Shown: positions 47,164-61,702 of the stretch, in pieces
How positions within the stretch are numbered: the stretch's first letter is position 1
Layout: every line of letters begins with the position of its first letter
Assembly (NCBI GenBank): GCA_030674185.1
Contig: CM060308.1
Location: forward strand, 29,040,004 to 29,104,003
Source of the DNA: Monoplex corrugatus
Lineage: Eukaryota > Mollusca > Gastropoda > Littorinimorpha > Ranellidae
Direction of reading: 5' to 3'
DNA: 64,000 bases
The notes under the pieces: model-generated
The model's database searches: none
Told to the model about the DNA's origin: nothing
Seen by the model: the letters and a program-made list of their open reading frames with translations, nothing else
Translations under genes and position numbers: made by a program

Positions 47164-48184
47164 GCTATTGCTATATAATGGCTTGACCACTTGGGTTGTT
47201 TTCTCCCCTCCTCCCCCATTTTCCCATGTTCATTTCATCTCTACTCTCTCCCTTTCTATGAGCCGTAAACAGAAGGCACACATATACATGATTTATTTCA
47301 CATAGAATAATTCGTTTTGATGAACAGTACAATGAGTGCAATCCATGTTCACCAGGTACCCAAGAAAAGCTGGGAATCGCAAATGATGGGGTAGTGTACG
47401 CTGTTTTCGACTATTATGCCTGTAACCAAGATGAAGTGTCGTTCCGCATCAACACCAAAATGACCGTGCTACGCAAAGGTGATGATGTGGAGAAGGAATG
47501 GTGGTGGGCCAGATTGACACCCAACAAAGAAGGCTACATTCCTAGAAATCTACTTGGGGTGAGTCTTATGAGGACGTCTGTCAAAGTTGCTTTATGCAGC
47601 TGCAGAAAGTCTTAATTTGAAAGATAAAGCAGGAAAGGAAGCGCTTTATGAGGGCTTAAGGTTCTCCTACAAACTGTCTTAATTTGAAAGATAAAGCAGG
47701 AAAGGAAGCGCTTTATGGGGGCTTAAGGTTCTCCTACAAACTGGCTTTTTTGTCAGTGATTTTCCAGAGTAGTGGGCAAGCCTTGGAAAGGCGGTTATAT
47801 TTCTTAGAATTTGCATTGGGAAGAGAATTGAGAGCTTTTAAAGATATGTTTGAAATCTGGAAAGTTGACAGCTTTTTTAGATATATTTGAAAGCTTTGTA
47901 CAATCACGGTTTTTAAGTGGTACGTCTTGTCTAGGCACATTTCAGCTTGTAATCTTTCAACGCTCAAAGTAATTCTGAAAGTATTTTTGGTGTGCCTTCA
48001 CAGTGCAGTATGTCTGCTTATCAAATCTAGACCGTAACTTTTCCATTACAGCATTATCATTTCATTTGTTTGAATTGTGGCCCTACTGTCACATGTCGGT
48101 GTTAACATTCTTTATTATGTTTTGCAGCTGCATCCACGAGTAATACCTTCAGACTACTCGCCACATGAAACATCAGACTGTTGA
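24211..48184 (+). CDS. ASPP: ASPP-family protein (TP53BP2/PPP1R13B-like), 3' part of gene
   Basis: ASPP proteins bind p53-family factors and protein phosphatase 1 and act in apoptosis and at cell junctions. Coding exons: 24211-24490, 32229-32422, 33796-35080, probable 36242-36269, 37009-37753, 44870-45003, 45726-45892, 47356-47558, 48128-48184; about 1030 residues in the window. Domain order: coiled coil, conserved VAAV.PYIQ segment, long Pro/Ser/Asn-rich linker, RVSF PP1-docking motif followed by the family hallmark PLALLLD.SLEGE, ankyrin repeats, SH3. All splice phases agree, given the microexon. The N-terminal ubiquitin-like region is not in the window. ASPP1/2 type is favoured over iASPP by the RVxF motif and the coiled coil. 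Whether this is the animal's only ASPP gene is unknown. Confidence 0.93.
24491..25260. repeat. (GTT)n/(GCT)n microsatellite with two exon-end duplicates
   Basis: GTT/TTG/GCT trinucleotides fill the first 770 bp of the intron, ending in (GGT)n and GT. Embedded at 24556-24616 and 24767-24830 are copies of the upstream exon's 3' end (GCCGTCCACGGTC..GTGGAGCA) plus the following intron bases. This indicates tandem duplication of a unit that includes the 5' splice site. Confidence 0.92.
25560..25812. repeat. CA and (ACAT)n microsatellites
   Basis: CA/CACT/GTACAC mixture, then (ACAT)n at 25753-25811, immediately beside a LINE fragment on the - strand whose 3' end would be (ATGT)n. Confidence 0.95.
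25813..26447 (-). mobile_element. LINE reverse transcriptase C-terminal fragment (RTE/CR1-like)
   Basis: Open - strand frame of ~208 codons with the typical post-RT region: [62 protein letters not shown] and [15 protein letters not shown]. It lacks the catalytic FADD part and so is 5'-truncated. Its 3' end (low coordinate) runs into a TGATGATGATG + (ATGT)n tail, and another short (CATA)n run flanks its 5' end at 26430-26450. Long uninterrupted frame, so a fairly young insertion. The clade is not settled by eye. Confidence 0.85.
26798..26966. repeat. GA / CA / CT compound microsatellite
   Basis: (GA)n 26795-26850, CA-rich to 26908, (CT)n 26909-26966. Confidence 0.95.
27382..27875. repeat. Pair of ~80-bp direct repeats
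   Basis: 27382-27460 and 27796-27875 share AGCGCTTAxGGTTTTGCGCC.GCGTCT, GGCATTGTC.GAG.GTGAT and TTCAAA. Spacing is 414 bp. Class unknown. Confidence 0.65.
27995..31332 (+). mobile_element. RLE-type non-LTR retrotransposon, copy 1 (longer but broken)
   Basis: Encodes, in order, a basic linker (28222-28400), RT motif region [20 protein letters not shown] (~28678), the RT palm ([26 protein letters not shown]), a CCHC knuckle (CPLC...H...C, ~30395) and a restriction-like endonuclease (RPDI...ELTV, ~30724-30790). Compared with copy 2 it has an in-frame TAA at 28831, a one-base deletion near 29506, another near 29724 and a one-base insertion near 30530, so it is a pseudo-copy. It extends ~900 bp further 5' than copy 2. 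The 5' end at ~27995 is approximate: coding similarity to LINE linker sequence can be read from there. Stop at 31062; the 3' tail is described separately. Confidence 0.88.
31065..31332 (+). repeat. tRNA-like / SINE-like 3' tail of RLE-LINE copy 1
   Basis: Starts right after the ORF stop. 31083-31155 has an A-box-like TTAGCACATTGGTAA and a B-box-like GGTTCGCTCCC, then the conserved 3' domain GGGCATCCAGGAGTCATGA...CCTAGAGTTTCTTTCTACC. Nearly identical to 43593-43858. Confidence 0.85.
31333..32228. repeat. Intron remainder with (ATTGY)n pentanucleotide array
   Basis: About 31840-31995 is a run of ATTGT/ATTGC pentanucleotides. The rest of this stretch up to the acceptor at 32228 shows nothing recognisable. 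Confidence 0.8.
32229..32422 (+). CDS. ASPP: ASPP exon: coiled coil
   Basis: Acceptor GCAGACTCAG ends at 32228; donor GTGAGT begins at 32423. The first two bases (AA) complete the codon opened by the previous exon. [20 protein letters not shown] and [12 protein letters not shown] correspond to the ASPP coiled-coil segment ending 'VAELDRLYKELQ'. Ends in phase 0. Confidence 0.92.
32838..32995. mobile_element. Foldback MITE-like element with TTAA ends (copy 3)
   Basis: Inner hairpin 32907-32995 has 34-bp arms beginning TTAACCCTTTGACTCCCTCA and closing in GGGAGTCAAAGGGTTAA, with TTAA exactly at both tips. An additional outer copy of the terminal motif starts at 32838. Inside the ASPP intron. Confidence 0.7.
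33005..33440 (+). mobile_element. tRNA-derived SINE-like element, sense copy
   Basis: A tRNA-like head (GGTGCTTAAGGTATCGGACTT; weak B box GAATTTGATCC at ~33058) is followed by the core CGCGCTAAAGATCCTGTTAG and TCAGTGTTTGGTGGTATATGG. Same family, in the opposite orientation, as 20925 and 48640. Confidence 0.65.
33796..35080 (+). CDS. ASPP: ASPP exon: end of coiled coil and central low-complexity region
   Basis: Acceptor TTGTTCCCACAG ends at 33795; donor GTTAGG begins at 35081. [20 protein letters not shown] through [10 protein letters not shown] finishes the coiled coil; [13 protein letters not shown] matches the conserved ASPP 'RVAAVGPYIQ' segment; [14 protein letters not shown] is a basic/aromatic patch. 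The remainder is Ser/Pro/Gln/Asn-rich, with an AAC-encoded Asn run at ~34225. 1285 nt, leaving one base, which does not match the phase of the 37009 exon directly. Confidence 0.92.
35205..35690. repeat. GACA/GA and GT microsatellites in ASPP intron
   Basis: GACAGACA/GA-rich 35205-35458 and GT-rich 35529-35682. Confidence 0.93.
35800..36090. repeat. GT/GCGT microsatellites in ASPP intron
   Basis: (GT)n 35803-35877; TGCGTG/TATG mixture to ~36030; (GT)n to 36090. Confidence 0.93.
36242..36269 (+). CDS. ASPP: Candidate 28-nt ASPP microexon
   Basis: Acceptor TATGTAGCAG ends at 36241 and a strong donor GTGAGA starts at 36270. The preceding exon leaves 1 base; adding 28 gives 2, exactly what the 37009 exon needs, with no stop (inserted residues about [10 protein letters not shown]). 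Without it the 35080/37009 junction reads into a TGA. Inference from phase and splice consensus only. The polypyrimidine tract is weak, and an alternative donor at 35040 (AGG|GTCAAC) would also fix the phase. Confidence 0.4.
37009..37753 (+). CDS. ASPP: ASPP exon: PP1-docking motif and start of ankyrin region
   Basis: Acceptor TCCCACTTCAG ends at 37008; donor GTGATT starts at 37754. One base then [13 protein letters not shown] in frame. Contains Arg-x-x-Ser-type phosphorylatable stretches ([24 protein letters not shown]), a basic segment [15 protein letters not shown], then [20 protein letters not shown], equivalent to RVKFNPLALLLDSSLEGE of ASPP1/2. Ends in phase 0. Confidence 0.92.
37900..38853 (+). 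mobile_element. Outer RTE-like LINE remnant, 5' part
   Basis: Degenerate + strand APE-type endonuclease: [19 protein letters not shown], then [30 protein letters not shown] and finally QIDYF at ~38840-38853 in shifted frames with stops. The upstream segment 37950-38130 reads like the element's leader. Resumes at 44337 after the nested insertion. Confidence 0.8.
41357..41392. repeat. Target-site duplication, left copy (36 bp)
   Basis: CATAGGGCATAAACTTGAAA... ending in TGGTAATA; identical to 43859-43894. Abuts the 5' end of the RLE-LINE. Confidence 0.95.
41393..43858 (+). mobile_element. RLE-type non-LTR retrotransposon, copy 2 (5'-truncated, intact frame)
   Basis: A single uninterrupted frame runs to the stop at 43590; from the Met at 41445 it is 715 residues: RT motifs [10 protein letters not shown] (56-65), GCAISPILF (117-125), FMDD (157-160); CCHC knuckle C494-C497-H505-C510; RHN motif (522-524); nuclease PD (603-604) and E619 in ELTV; and KTEKY. 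This is the C-terminal layout of RLE-bearing clades (R2, R4, NeSL, Hero). Truncated at its 5' end at GTTCAGGCCAATATC, so it has lost the N-terminus and early RT motifs. Bounded by a perfect 36-bp duplication. Confidence 0.92.
43593..43858 (+). repeat. tRNA-like / SINE-like 3' tail of RLE-LINE copy 2
   Basis: 43613-43690 contains TTAGCACATTGGTAA (A-box-like) and a perfect B-box match GGTTCGATCCC, with a TTCTG/CAGAA hairpin between them. 43712-43858 is the conserved 3' domain ending CCTAGAGTTTCTTTCTACC. Lies inside the duplication-bounded insertion, so it moved with the LINE. No poly(A) end. Confidence 0.88.
43859..43894. repeat. Target-site duplication, right copy (36 bp)
   Basis: Identical over 36 bases to 41357-41392. 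The following bases TTTCCC continue the interrupted antisense element. Confidence 0.95.
44337..44560 (+). mobile_element. Outer RTE-like LINE remnant, continuation
   Basis: + strand reads [20 protein letters not shown] (counterpart of the SDHNLV end of APE domains), then EDR..., [20 protein letters not shown] and TTEACGEI, the usual linker after the endonuclease. This continues the domain broken off at 38853, apart from ~20 missing residues at the junction. Confidence 0.75.
44565..44655. repeat. (GT)n and (GCGT)n microsatellite
   Basis: (GT)n followed by GTGC tetranucleotides. Confidence 0.95.
44870..45003 (+). CDS. ASPP: ASPP exon: ankyrin repeats, first part
   Basis: Acceptor GTGTGTGTGCAG ends at 44869; donor GTGAGT starts at 45004. 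Phase 0 in, two bases left over (TG of Trp). [20 protein letters not shown] and [20 protein letters not shown] are near-identical to the vertebrate ASPP ankyrin core. Confidence 0.96.
45004..45725. other. ASPP intron with dispersed repeat family D copy
   Basis: 45420-45545 matches family D (compare 21345-21625; shared GCGTTCAAGCAA and TGGCCTTTGTCAAGC). A (CAAA)n-like patch lies at 45200-45240. Nothing else recognised. Confidence 0.6.
45726..45892 (+). CDS. ASPP: ASPP exon: ankyrin repeats, second part
   Basis: Acceptor TTGTCTTTCCAG ends at 45725; donor GTGAGT starts at 45893. G completes Trp; then [40 protein letters not shown] and [12 protein letters not shown], closely matching human ASPP2. 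One base left over. Confidence 0.96.
45893..47355. other. ASPP intron with repeat family C and GA microsatellite
   Basis: 46140-46430 is repeat family C (compare 16700). 47073-47158 is GT followed by (GA)n. The remaining sequence is unassigned. Confidence 0.65.
47356..47558 (+). CDS. ASPP: ASPP exon: SH3 domain
   Basis: Acceptor TGTTCACCAG ends at 47355; donor GTGAGT starts at 47559. Reads [20 protein letters not shown], then acidic RT-loop residues (CNQDEVSF), EKEWWWARL and GYIPRNLLG: the ALYDY-type start, WW core and PxN.L end of an SH3 fold. In ASPP2 this domain contacts p53. Phase 0 out. Confidence 0.96.
47611..47744. repeat. 67-bp tandem duplication in ASPP intron
   Basis: CTTAATTTGAAAGATAAAGC...TCTCCTACAAACTG repeats at 47611 and 47678 with a single A/G difference. 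Begins ~50 bp after the SH3 exon donor. Confidence 0.95.
48128..48184 (+). CDS. ASPP: ASPP last coding exon
   Basis: Acceptor TATGTTTTGCAG ends at 48127. [18 protein letters not shown] then TGA at 48182-48184. LLG|LHPRV aligns with 'LLGLYPRI' at the end of human ASPP2. Confidence 0.93.
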   Translation: MHPRVIPSDYSPHETSDC

Positions 48185-51100
48185 ACGATCAGCTAGTTTC
48201 CTGTTCACATTCTGGAAGAGATGGGAATATATTTATGTGTGGAGAACCAGGGATCAGTCTACTAATCATCACTACCAACACATTTCTCAGGTGCCTGGCC
48301 GGAAAGAGAGTGAGAGGAAGTTTGTTTCCACGGACCTGGGCATTGTGGATTGGGCCTATGTGGCACCGCCTTGAGACATCTTTCCACCGAATTTTCAGTG
48401 ATCTTGGGTAGATCCTAATCTACAATAGAGCAATTGTATTCTGTTGGTTAAGGTAGAGTGCATGACGCTAAACCAGTGATCAGTCAGCTGATCACCAGTA
48501 GGCCTACAAATTCATTCCCCCCCCAAGTTCTTGGGCAGAGGACCCCTGCTGGAAAGTATATAGCTTTGAACTCTACCTCCTTTGTTGATGGGAACATCTC
48601 AGGAATGTGAATGATATGTATGTGTGTAGGATACAGATATTTATTTTATGCCAACTTCTCATGTACGAGTTCTTTTGCCCAGACTGTAAAAGTGGTATGT
48701 TGCTGCACAGTCTGCATACTCTGGGGGAAGTGCATGCTTAGAGTTTTCATGTTTCTATATGTCACCAATCACCAGCATGACTTACAGGATCTTTAACGGG
48801 CATATTTGATGTTCTCTGTGCATATACACGACGGAGGTACAGGCATAGGCAGGTATGCACGTTTGTTGACCTGGAAGATCCAGAAAATCTTCACACTTTA
48901 CCCGCTGTGTTATGTACCCTGGCAGGATCGAACACAGACATTTTGTTTAGGATTTACAAACCTGACTATCATACTCGTCAAAAATTTCTCTTCTCAGAGG
49001 ACGAGAATATAAATTTCTTTTGTAGTTTGTAGTAAACATACAAACATTGTTTTAAATATTTCGAGTTGGAGTGCGAAATAGTAGTCACAATAAATGGACC
49101 CAGGTGTTGAATATTGGTCACAATATTTGGGCCAAGCGTGGAAATTGGGTAAGATAGTGTGTAGAAGAAGGGAATGAGATCTGTTCAAGTTCTAATGGGG
49201 ATCAGGGAAGTTAACAGTCACTATTCTGGTCAGGTTTAAGTACTGGTGTATGAAGTGACCGAGTGAATACCAGTGTAGGTAAGAGTGGGTATGGAACAGC
49301 ATTAAGACAGAGATGTCATCTGTCATTAGGTGATCATCAGTTCAGTTCGATGTATTTGTTTTAATTGTTGAAATTGTTGAGCAGTGTACTTGTGATCTTA
49401 ATTAAAAAATAATGTATTCAGCGTGTGAGGAACAGCGAGATGGAAACACTTTTGTAACTGGTCAAATTCACACGTATGCATAACGAGGAGATGCGTCGAA
49501 AAGCATTACAAGTAACCTGCCTCACTGAATGAGTTGTGAAAACAAATTGTAAATAATGTCCTGCATTGTAAAAAGAAAATGTACATATCAGATTAACTAT
49601 GCAGAGGGTTAAAAAAAAAAAAAAGTTGTGCTGCAGCAGATATGTTGTTTGTAATAAGTGATATTATTATTATACAAGTGTTTACATGTGATCTTTCCCC
49701 ATCAAAAGTGTTGTGATCTACTGTGCCTGCTGCGAAAGCTTTATTACTACAAACGTATGTAGATAACACTTATAAATAAACTTATGCAGCTGATATTTTC
49801 TTTGATGTTTTCTTTGATATCTTCTTTCCGAAAGGCACAGAAGCATATACTTTATTGAGTGAGAATGTTGTTGGTTTGATGAGGCAGGATGGCTGCTTTT
49901 GCAGAAGGTGCAATACTATTGTGAAGTTTAATCAGCGAACATAAAACTGTTGTTGAATGGTTTGCCTGTGATTGTTTGACAGCAGTTCTAAAACAAGTTA
50001 TTCTTTCAGATATGCACGCAGTACTGACAGTGATATACTTCTGATATTCTTTCAGATATGCATACAGTACCAACATTGTGTACTCCACTGCAAAGTCTTT
50101 GAGATAAACTCAAAAGGCTGCTTTTCCTCTTTGCTTCAGCTTCTTGTTGCATAGTGTATGTTGCATTGAAATTGTTGTCATGGTGACTATCTTTTGACCA
50201 CTGTACCAAAAGACTGAATTTCATTGTTTTCATTATTGCGCTAGAGAAAGACTTTATTGTGCTAAAGAGATAATTTATGTCTGGAGTATCAGTAGGTCTA
50301 CCCGGCAAGAAATAACCATATCAAGTTGGAAACTAGTTCCAACAATGCATGGCGACAAATTTCCTGGACTGTGTGCCAACAGGTATTTGCCATAAGTCAA
50401 AACTATGACTAACTAATGTCAAGTAATAGTATCGGTCATAATAGACAAAAAAAAAAAGGAAAAAAGTTTCAATTCATAATGTGGAGTGAGCTGCCTCTGC
50501 AGAATTCACAAATCATGGCAGTGTTGACATCTTCACATTTGCCAGAAATGCGATCAGTTTGATACAGATTAAAATTTTATTTTACATGTCAACATGGACA
50601 AGTAGTTTGAACAATAGACTACTATCTGGGAGATCAAAGGTTCAGACCTTGATCAGTCAAAAAAATTATTGTGAGATTTTTCGACTCGATGGGCTCTTAA
50701 TCGGGAATACAGATATGGAGCTCATGAGTTTGAACCTCCACCAGTCAAAGAAATTGTGGAATTTTCATTTTTACCATCACTGGCACCTAACTACAGCTGA
50801 GCATGTAACGGGCCCTGTCACGCAGTCTCAATCCATGTTAAAATTCCACATCATCATGACTGTCATCCCCATTATCATCATCATCATCATATAAGTAAAA
50901 AATTGTCCCAGATTCTGTGGCTACTTGTTCAGCATCAAAAGTGAAGGAAAAATTTTCTCGTCAAAATCTCTTCTTTGTAGAAAAGAAAGAATGCAAAATA
51001 TGGACAGTGGAAACGAAAAGCAAGTTCAGTTGAAATGGTCTTTTATTTTGAAAATATTGTCTTCTTTTATTTTGAAAATATTGTCTATGCAAAAGTTATG

Positions 51101-52935
51101 GTTTCTGTACATTTGTATATCTATACATGTCATTGTTAATGTGACGCATGTAAATTTATTAAACCAGATGTTGAATCAAGCAGTGGTGGTACTGAAATGT
51201 TATTTCTAAAAACAAATCGCTAACATTTAAATCAAATAAACTTTGCATCCATTTCATTCACAATTTTATTTTCAAACTTGACATCAGCACACATAAATCA
51301 CAAAGTAAAACAAGTTGCAATGTGAAAAAAAGCATTACATACATACACATCTCCCCCCCCCCCCCCCCCCCACCCCTTTCCTATTTTACACATCTCCAAT
51401 TTTACACTTATCTATCCTCTTCCGTTCTAGTGCAGCTAACCCACTCACATGATAGTACAGACGTCAATATTCTCCATCACCTTTTTGAGGAAGGGTACTA
51501 TTCTTCACCTTCAATACTTTACCTCTCTCAACCTGAAAAATTGTCAGGCACCCATTAACGAGTGCAATCTGCACCCATACAACCAGAGTGGAAGGTGGGA
51601 GCTCTCTACCTGTATGCTAACCAGACCTTCACATTGGGCTAACAAATTAAAAGAACTGTCAAAGGCAGTCTGACATCACAAACACTTTTCTTCCCACCCA
51701 CACTTTGTGTTCCAATTACACAGCACATACTTACAAGGGTCATCTTGAATGTTTTGAGTGCTAAATACTAAAACGGTATTACTACAATTTTATTTTTGTC
51801 AACAAAAAATTACTATTGACTGAAATTATGCTTTTCTGGTAAAACAATCTAATCAATCTTTGAACATCATATTTCTCTATAAGCACAGGGGTGGTAGGAA
51901 GCAATGGAACATTTCCAATATTGGCAAATTTAACCATTTTTCACCTCACTGAAAAATACAAGTTGAAGGACGAAAAAGTTTTATTCCCTAGTTACAGATG
52001 CCTTTTACTGTAACAAGCTGGTTCAGCAAAGTGCAACAAATATATCAAAACTCATACATCTGATAATTTATCCCTTAAGAGTAAAATGCATGCACAAGCT
52101 TTGGTCATCAAGCTGTCCTTTTTAGCAGTTTTATTTGCCAAAGCGAAAATGCCAACAGGACAATGCATGTATTCTGATCGATGTTCAGAGCACAACACAA
52201 CACTGTCTGGAAATTTTGCTGGAATGTTCCAATTGTCAGCCATCTGAGTTTTCAGCAAGAAACCATAAAATGATGGCTGTTTTGGCAGATACTTTATCAC
52301 AACATCAAGATCTTGAGAAACTTCCAAGTACATCTGCATGCAACTGCCAGTGGAAACATGTTTCACAAGACTCCTCCCCATTTCTTACACTGAGACATCT
52401 TAATGGACAAAATGTGAAGAAAATCTGCCCAACATATGAGACTATGAAGACCTGCTGTCCAAAATATCAGAGAGAAAGCCAAGACTGTGATCATGTGACA
52501 AGATCCAGCACATTCTCTAAGACCACCCTACTGGGAACAGTACACAGGAGAAAAAAATGGGCAGACACGAGGAAATGGACAGAATATCGCTGACTGTGGA
52601 TAGGAGAATTTTGCTTGAACCCACTCACACACAATCATGAAAGGCTGAGGCAACTGGTGCAGCATTCATTGGTAGTTTTCCCACAATCCTGACAGGTTTT
52701 AGGATCCAGAAATTGCAAGCAGCATCACTTGTTTTTGTCCTTTTCTTTGTATTTTCTGGATCAGTTTTACTTGCCAAATACAAGCCCAGACAATGCTTAT
52801 CAAATATAATAAAACACTTCTTATAATTTATGCAAAGACTTGCCAGTAACTTGAGAAACATTTAGCACTGAAAATCTAATTCAAGGTGCCCTTCCAGTAT
52901 GTCATCTCGCTGTCATTTCCTGGTTACACTTCTGC
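48185..52935. other. 3' UTRs and intergenic space between convergent genes
   Basis: ASPP 3' UTR starts at 48185. Candidate AATAAA signals on + occur at 49775-49780 and 51235-51240; on -, AATAAA (TTTATT on +) at 51265-51270 and 51980-51985 could serve PSMC6. The true ends cannot be fixed without transcripts. Holds a 25-bp duplication at 51035-51083, a C run at 51353-51371 and the SINE at 48640. Open frames at 52135-52593 (+) and 52052-52381 (-) overlap and show no domain. Confidence 0.5.
48640..48990 (-). mobile_element. tRNA-derived SINE-like element, inverted, in ASPP 3' UTR
   Basis: On the - strand: B-box-like TGTGTTCGATCCTGCCAGG (~48925-48945), then the core GCCCGTTAAAGATCCTGTAAG (~48785-48805), CATGCTGGTGATTGGTGAC and GCAGACTGTGCAGCAACATA. 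Fuller than the copy at 20925. Present in the likely 3' UTR. Confidence 0.7.
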
Positions 52936-58608
<5,673 letters not shown>

Positions 58609-60580
58609 CTGTAAACATTCGCAGTTCCTCTGTTACTTTACTAGAATTTCTTTGATTTTACATCTTCTTTCACCAGCAGGTTTTGTTACGTGAAGCAGCT
58701 GATTGTGTGCTTTGTCCTGCTGAGCGTTGCTGAGATGTGTTAAGCTGTGTGTGTGTGTATGCACATTAGTTATTTTGGCTTTTTCTAAAAATGACAGAGG
58801 GTTCTGTACATCAAGCTGATCTTTTAACTCACTCCATGCAGATGCTGGCTTAGGTCAGTCAGCCCACAATATTTGCTTTTGTGAATCACAGCTTTAAAAA
58901 GTCACGCTATTGCAGTGACATATTGCAATTACAACTACGATGCACAGATGTTATCTAGAGTTATTCCTAGTCTATCTGCACTTCACACTGGCTGCTGTGC
59001 ATGTACTCTGCCTCATGTGATACAGACATTTCGGCTTCATTTCATTCATAAACAAGCTGAAAATGGCAACGCAGGCAACGTGAACTATTGTTCAGCATTC
59101 GTGATGCAATTAAAAAATGTTAGAACTAAGGGGGCAGAAATAATGGATCAGACGACTGTATTCCATGAAATACCTGTTATTTCGCTGAAAAAAAACAACA
59201 ACTCAGTTTGGGTTCCTTAGTACAAAAGAACTAAGTCAGTAAATAACAATTGTTTGCAGCTGTACAAAATGTTTCCTTAACCACTAAAATCCTCAAATTT
59301 CAAATAATTAGCATTTTATTTCTATGTTTAAAATTTGATTCCCATCATATTCTAACGCTTGATATACAGGGATTCACAAAGCCAAAAACTCCCAGATTGG
59401 AGTGAATTAAACTTACAATAGTGCTTCATGTCGTGCAAGTATTTCCTTTATAAGCTGACAGATGAATTCAAAAACCTCCAGGCTACTGATCACTAGTGCA
59501 TTAACTGATTAAGACCTGAAAAGTTGTTGCAACTCCATAAATGAATACTGTAAGGTACGAGCAAAGACTGAATATGTACATTTTTTCAATCTTCCAGATA
59601 GAAGATGAACACACATCTGGAAAAGATCTTGACTTGAAGACAATTATGTAGGTAGTCCATTTCCTTGTAGTAATGTGAGTGTAATAGAGTTATACAGAAC
59701 TGCTCAGTTTCTTACAAGCTTACATAGTTCAGTAGCCTTGCCTTCAGAACAACAATTGATGTGAAGACATCACTGGCCGACATTCAACAACATCCTGTCC
59801 CTTCATTCAACCTAAACTTTGTCAGATATAATAACAAAGACACCAAAAGAAGCAGATTAAAAGATAAAAAGATACCAGAAAAAAACTAAAGAAATATTCT
59901 GAGGAGAGGAAACAAAACATACAAGATTTAAAAGTAGAAACAAAGAAACAAAACAAATGACTATACACTTAAACGGATGAACTGGATAATGAAAAAAGAT
60001 AATTAAAAAAAAACGGGGACAAAAGGAATGCCAGTACCTCAATTATAGTGTCTCATCATTAGGCAAGTTTATTAATCAAATTGACAAAGCATCTTAGTTC
60101 AACACTGTAATTGTTTCTAGGAGTTAACTAGCACTTTTATGTTTTGTCAATAACCACAGAAACTGAAAATTTCAAATCCATATCGGTACAAAATCCGAAA
60201 TATTCAAACATCAAATAATAAATGCATAAGGTATGTTTTGTCAATAACCACAGAAACTGAAAATTTCAAATCTATATCAGCGCTAAATCCGAAATATTCA
60301 AACATCAAATAATAAATGTGTAAGATCTCAAAGAAATAACAGTTCTCCCTGTTTGGCTACCATTCCAAAGAAATGATGTAAACTATAAAAGCAAAATCCT
60401 ATCTCACCAACCTGAAAAGCAGAATAATCCTTAGAAGTTCTGAACTGACATACATAACTATCCATACAAACTGTTGCTCTCAAAAAGATACCTGATTAAC
60501 CCCTGATATCTCCAGAAAAACAAAGCTGAATTGACAAATCCAAACTTTGTTTTCAATCAAACCAATCAACCAGAATCAAC
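58609..60580. other. Upstream PSMC6 intron, no exon recognised; 94-bp tandem duplication
   Basis: No match to the PSMC6 N-terminus seen. 60138-60231 is repeated at 60232-60322 (TATGTTTTGTCAATAACCAC ... TTCAAACATCAAATAATAAA) with a few substitutions. Confidence 0.6.
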
Positions 60581-60865
60581 TGCCCTCAGATCTCATAATC
60601 ACAAAGTCATCAGCATCCCTATTGTGAAGACAGTCCTGCAGTGTTGAAAGGGGACATAGCATGAGACAGAATTGAGCAAATAACAAGACAAATAAAGTGC
60701 AGAAAGAGGATAGGTGGAGCACAGAAGGCAGTCAGAAGACGATAGGAAAGCAACAGCACACAGAAAGAGAGGGGGAGGCAATAAGGACATAGGAAAGGAC
60801 AACACTGCAGGATACTCTCAGCACAGCCATGCCTCTCCATTCCTTTTCACATCACTGGGCAATCC
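60581..60865. repeat. Dispersed repeat family E, copy 1
   Basis: ~280 bp shared with 62922-63195 and, at the window edge, 63949-64000: CCCTCAGATCTCATAATCAC, AGACAGTCCTGCAGTG, GCCTCTCCATTC.TTTTCAC, ATCACTGGGCA. Class unknown. Confidence 0.85.
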
Positions 60866-61544
60866 AAGATGATATTTTCAAAACTATATTGTGCAGCATT
60901 TGTATAACGTGTGTGGAATGTGTACTGGTTAATATTAAAGCATGTACCTAGGACATGAAAAATCTGGGTTCAAAACATGGATCTGACAAAGGCTTCTCTC
61001 CCCCCTCCACTAAGATCTTAAATAAATTATAAATGGTGTCTAGATGCTGGTTTTTCAGATAAAGATAAATTCAAGCCTCCAGTGCAGCATTCAGTTCACA
61101 TCAAAGATCCCACAGCAACAAAGAAGTTGTCCTTGGCAAAAATCTACAGAAACATCCACTGTTTTAGGTAAAAGAAATATACACAATAGGGGGGAGGGGG
61201 GTGGGTGGGAAGGGTGTCACTGCAGCAACAGGCTTTCCCCAGGATGAACAGCCAGAATTTCAGATTCCAAATCCATTGCAGGCACAAAAGAGATCTATCT
61301 CTCTCCCCCCCCCCCCCCACATATATATGTAAACATAAGAATATGTAAAGGCTCTGATGGTGAAGATGGCAGAAACAGAGAATGTGCCTTCCAAACGACC
61401 TTCTCCAGTACGAATCAAGCCCAAGAAATACTTTATATGTGCACACTGTCTCCAGTTCACCAATCTGTGAATGAATACCAGACCCTCTTCATGGTCAGAT
61501 ATGAAAGGTAAGCAGCGAGGAAGAGGAATGGGACACATCTTAAT

Positions 61545-61638
61545 AATAATAATAATAATAGTGAACATTTATGGCGCTTAATCTAAAAAAAGCCCTAAGC
61601 GCTTACAGTAAACACACACACACACGCACCACAACAAC

Positions 61639-61702
<64 letters not shown>

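Noticed and set aside
52135..52593. 152-codon + strand frame opposite the PSMC6 3' end
   Set aside because: No recognisable domain and an equally open - strand frame overlaps it. It lies where the PSMC6 3' UTR is expected. Kept only as a note.
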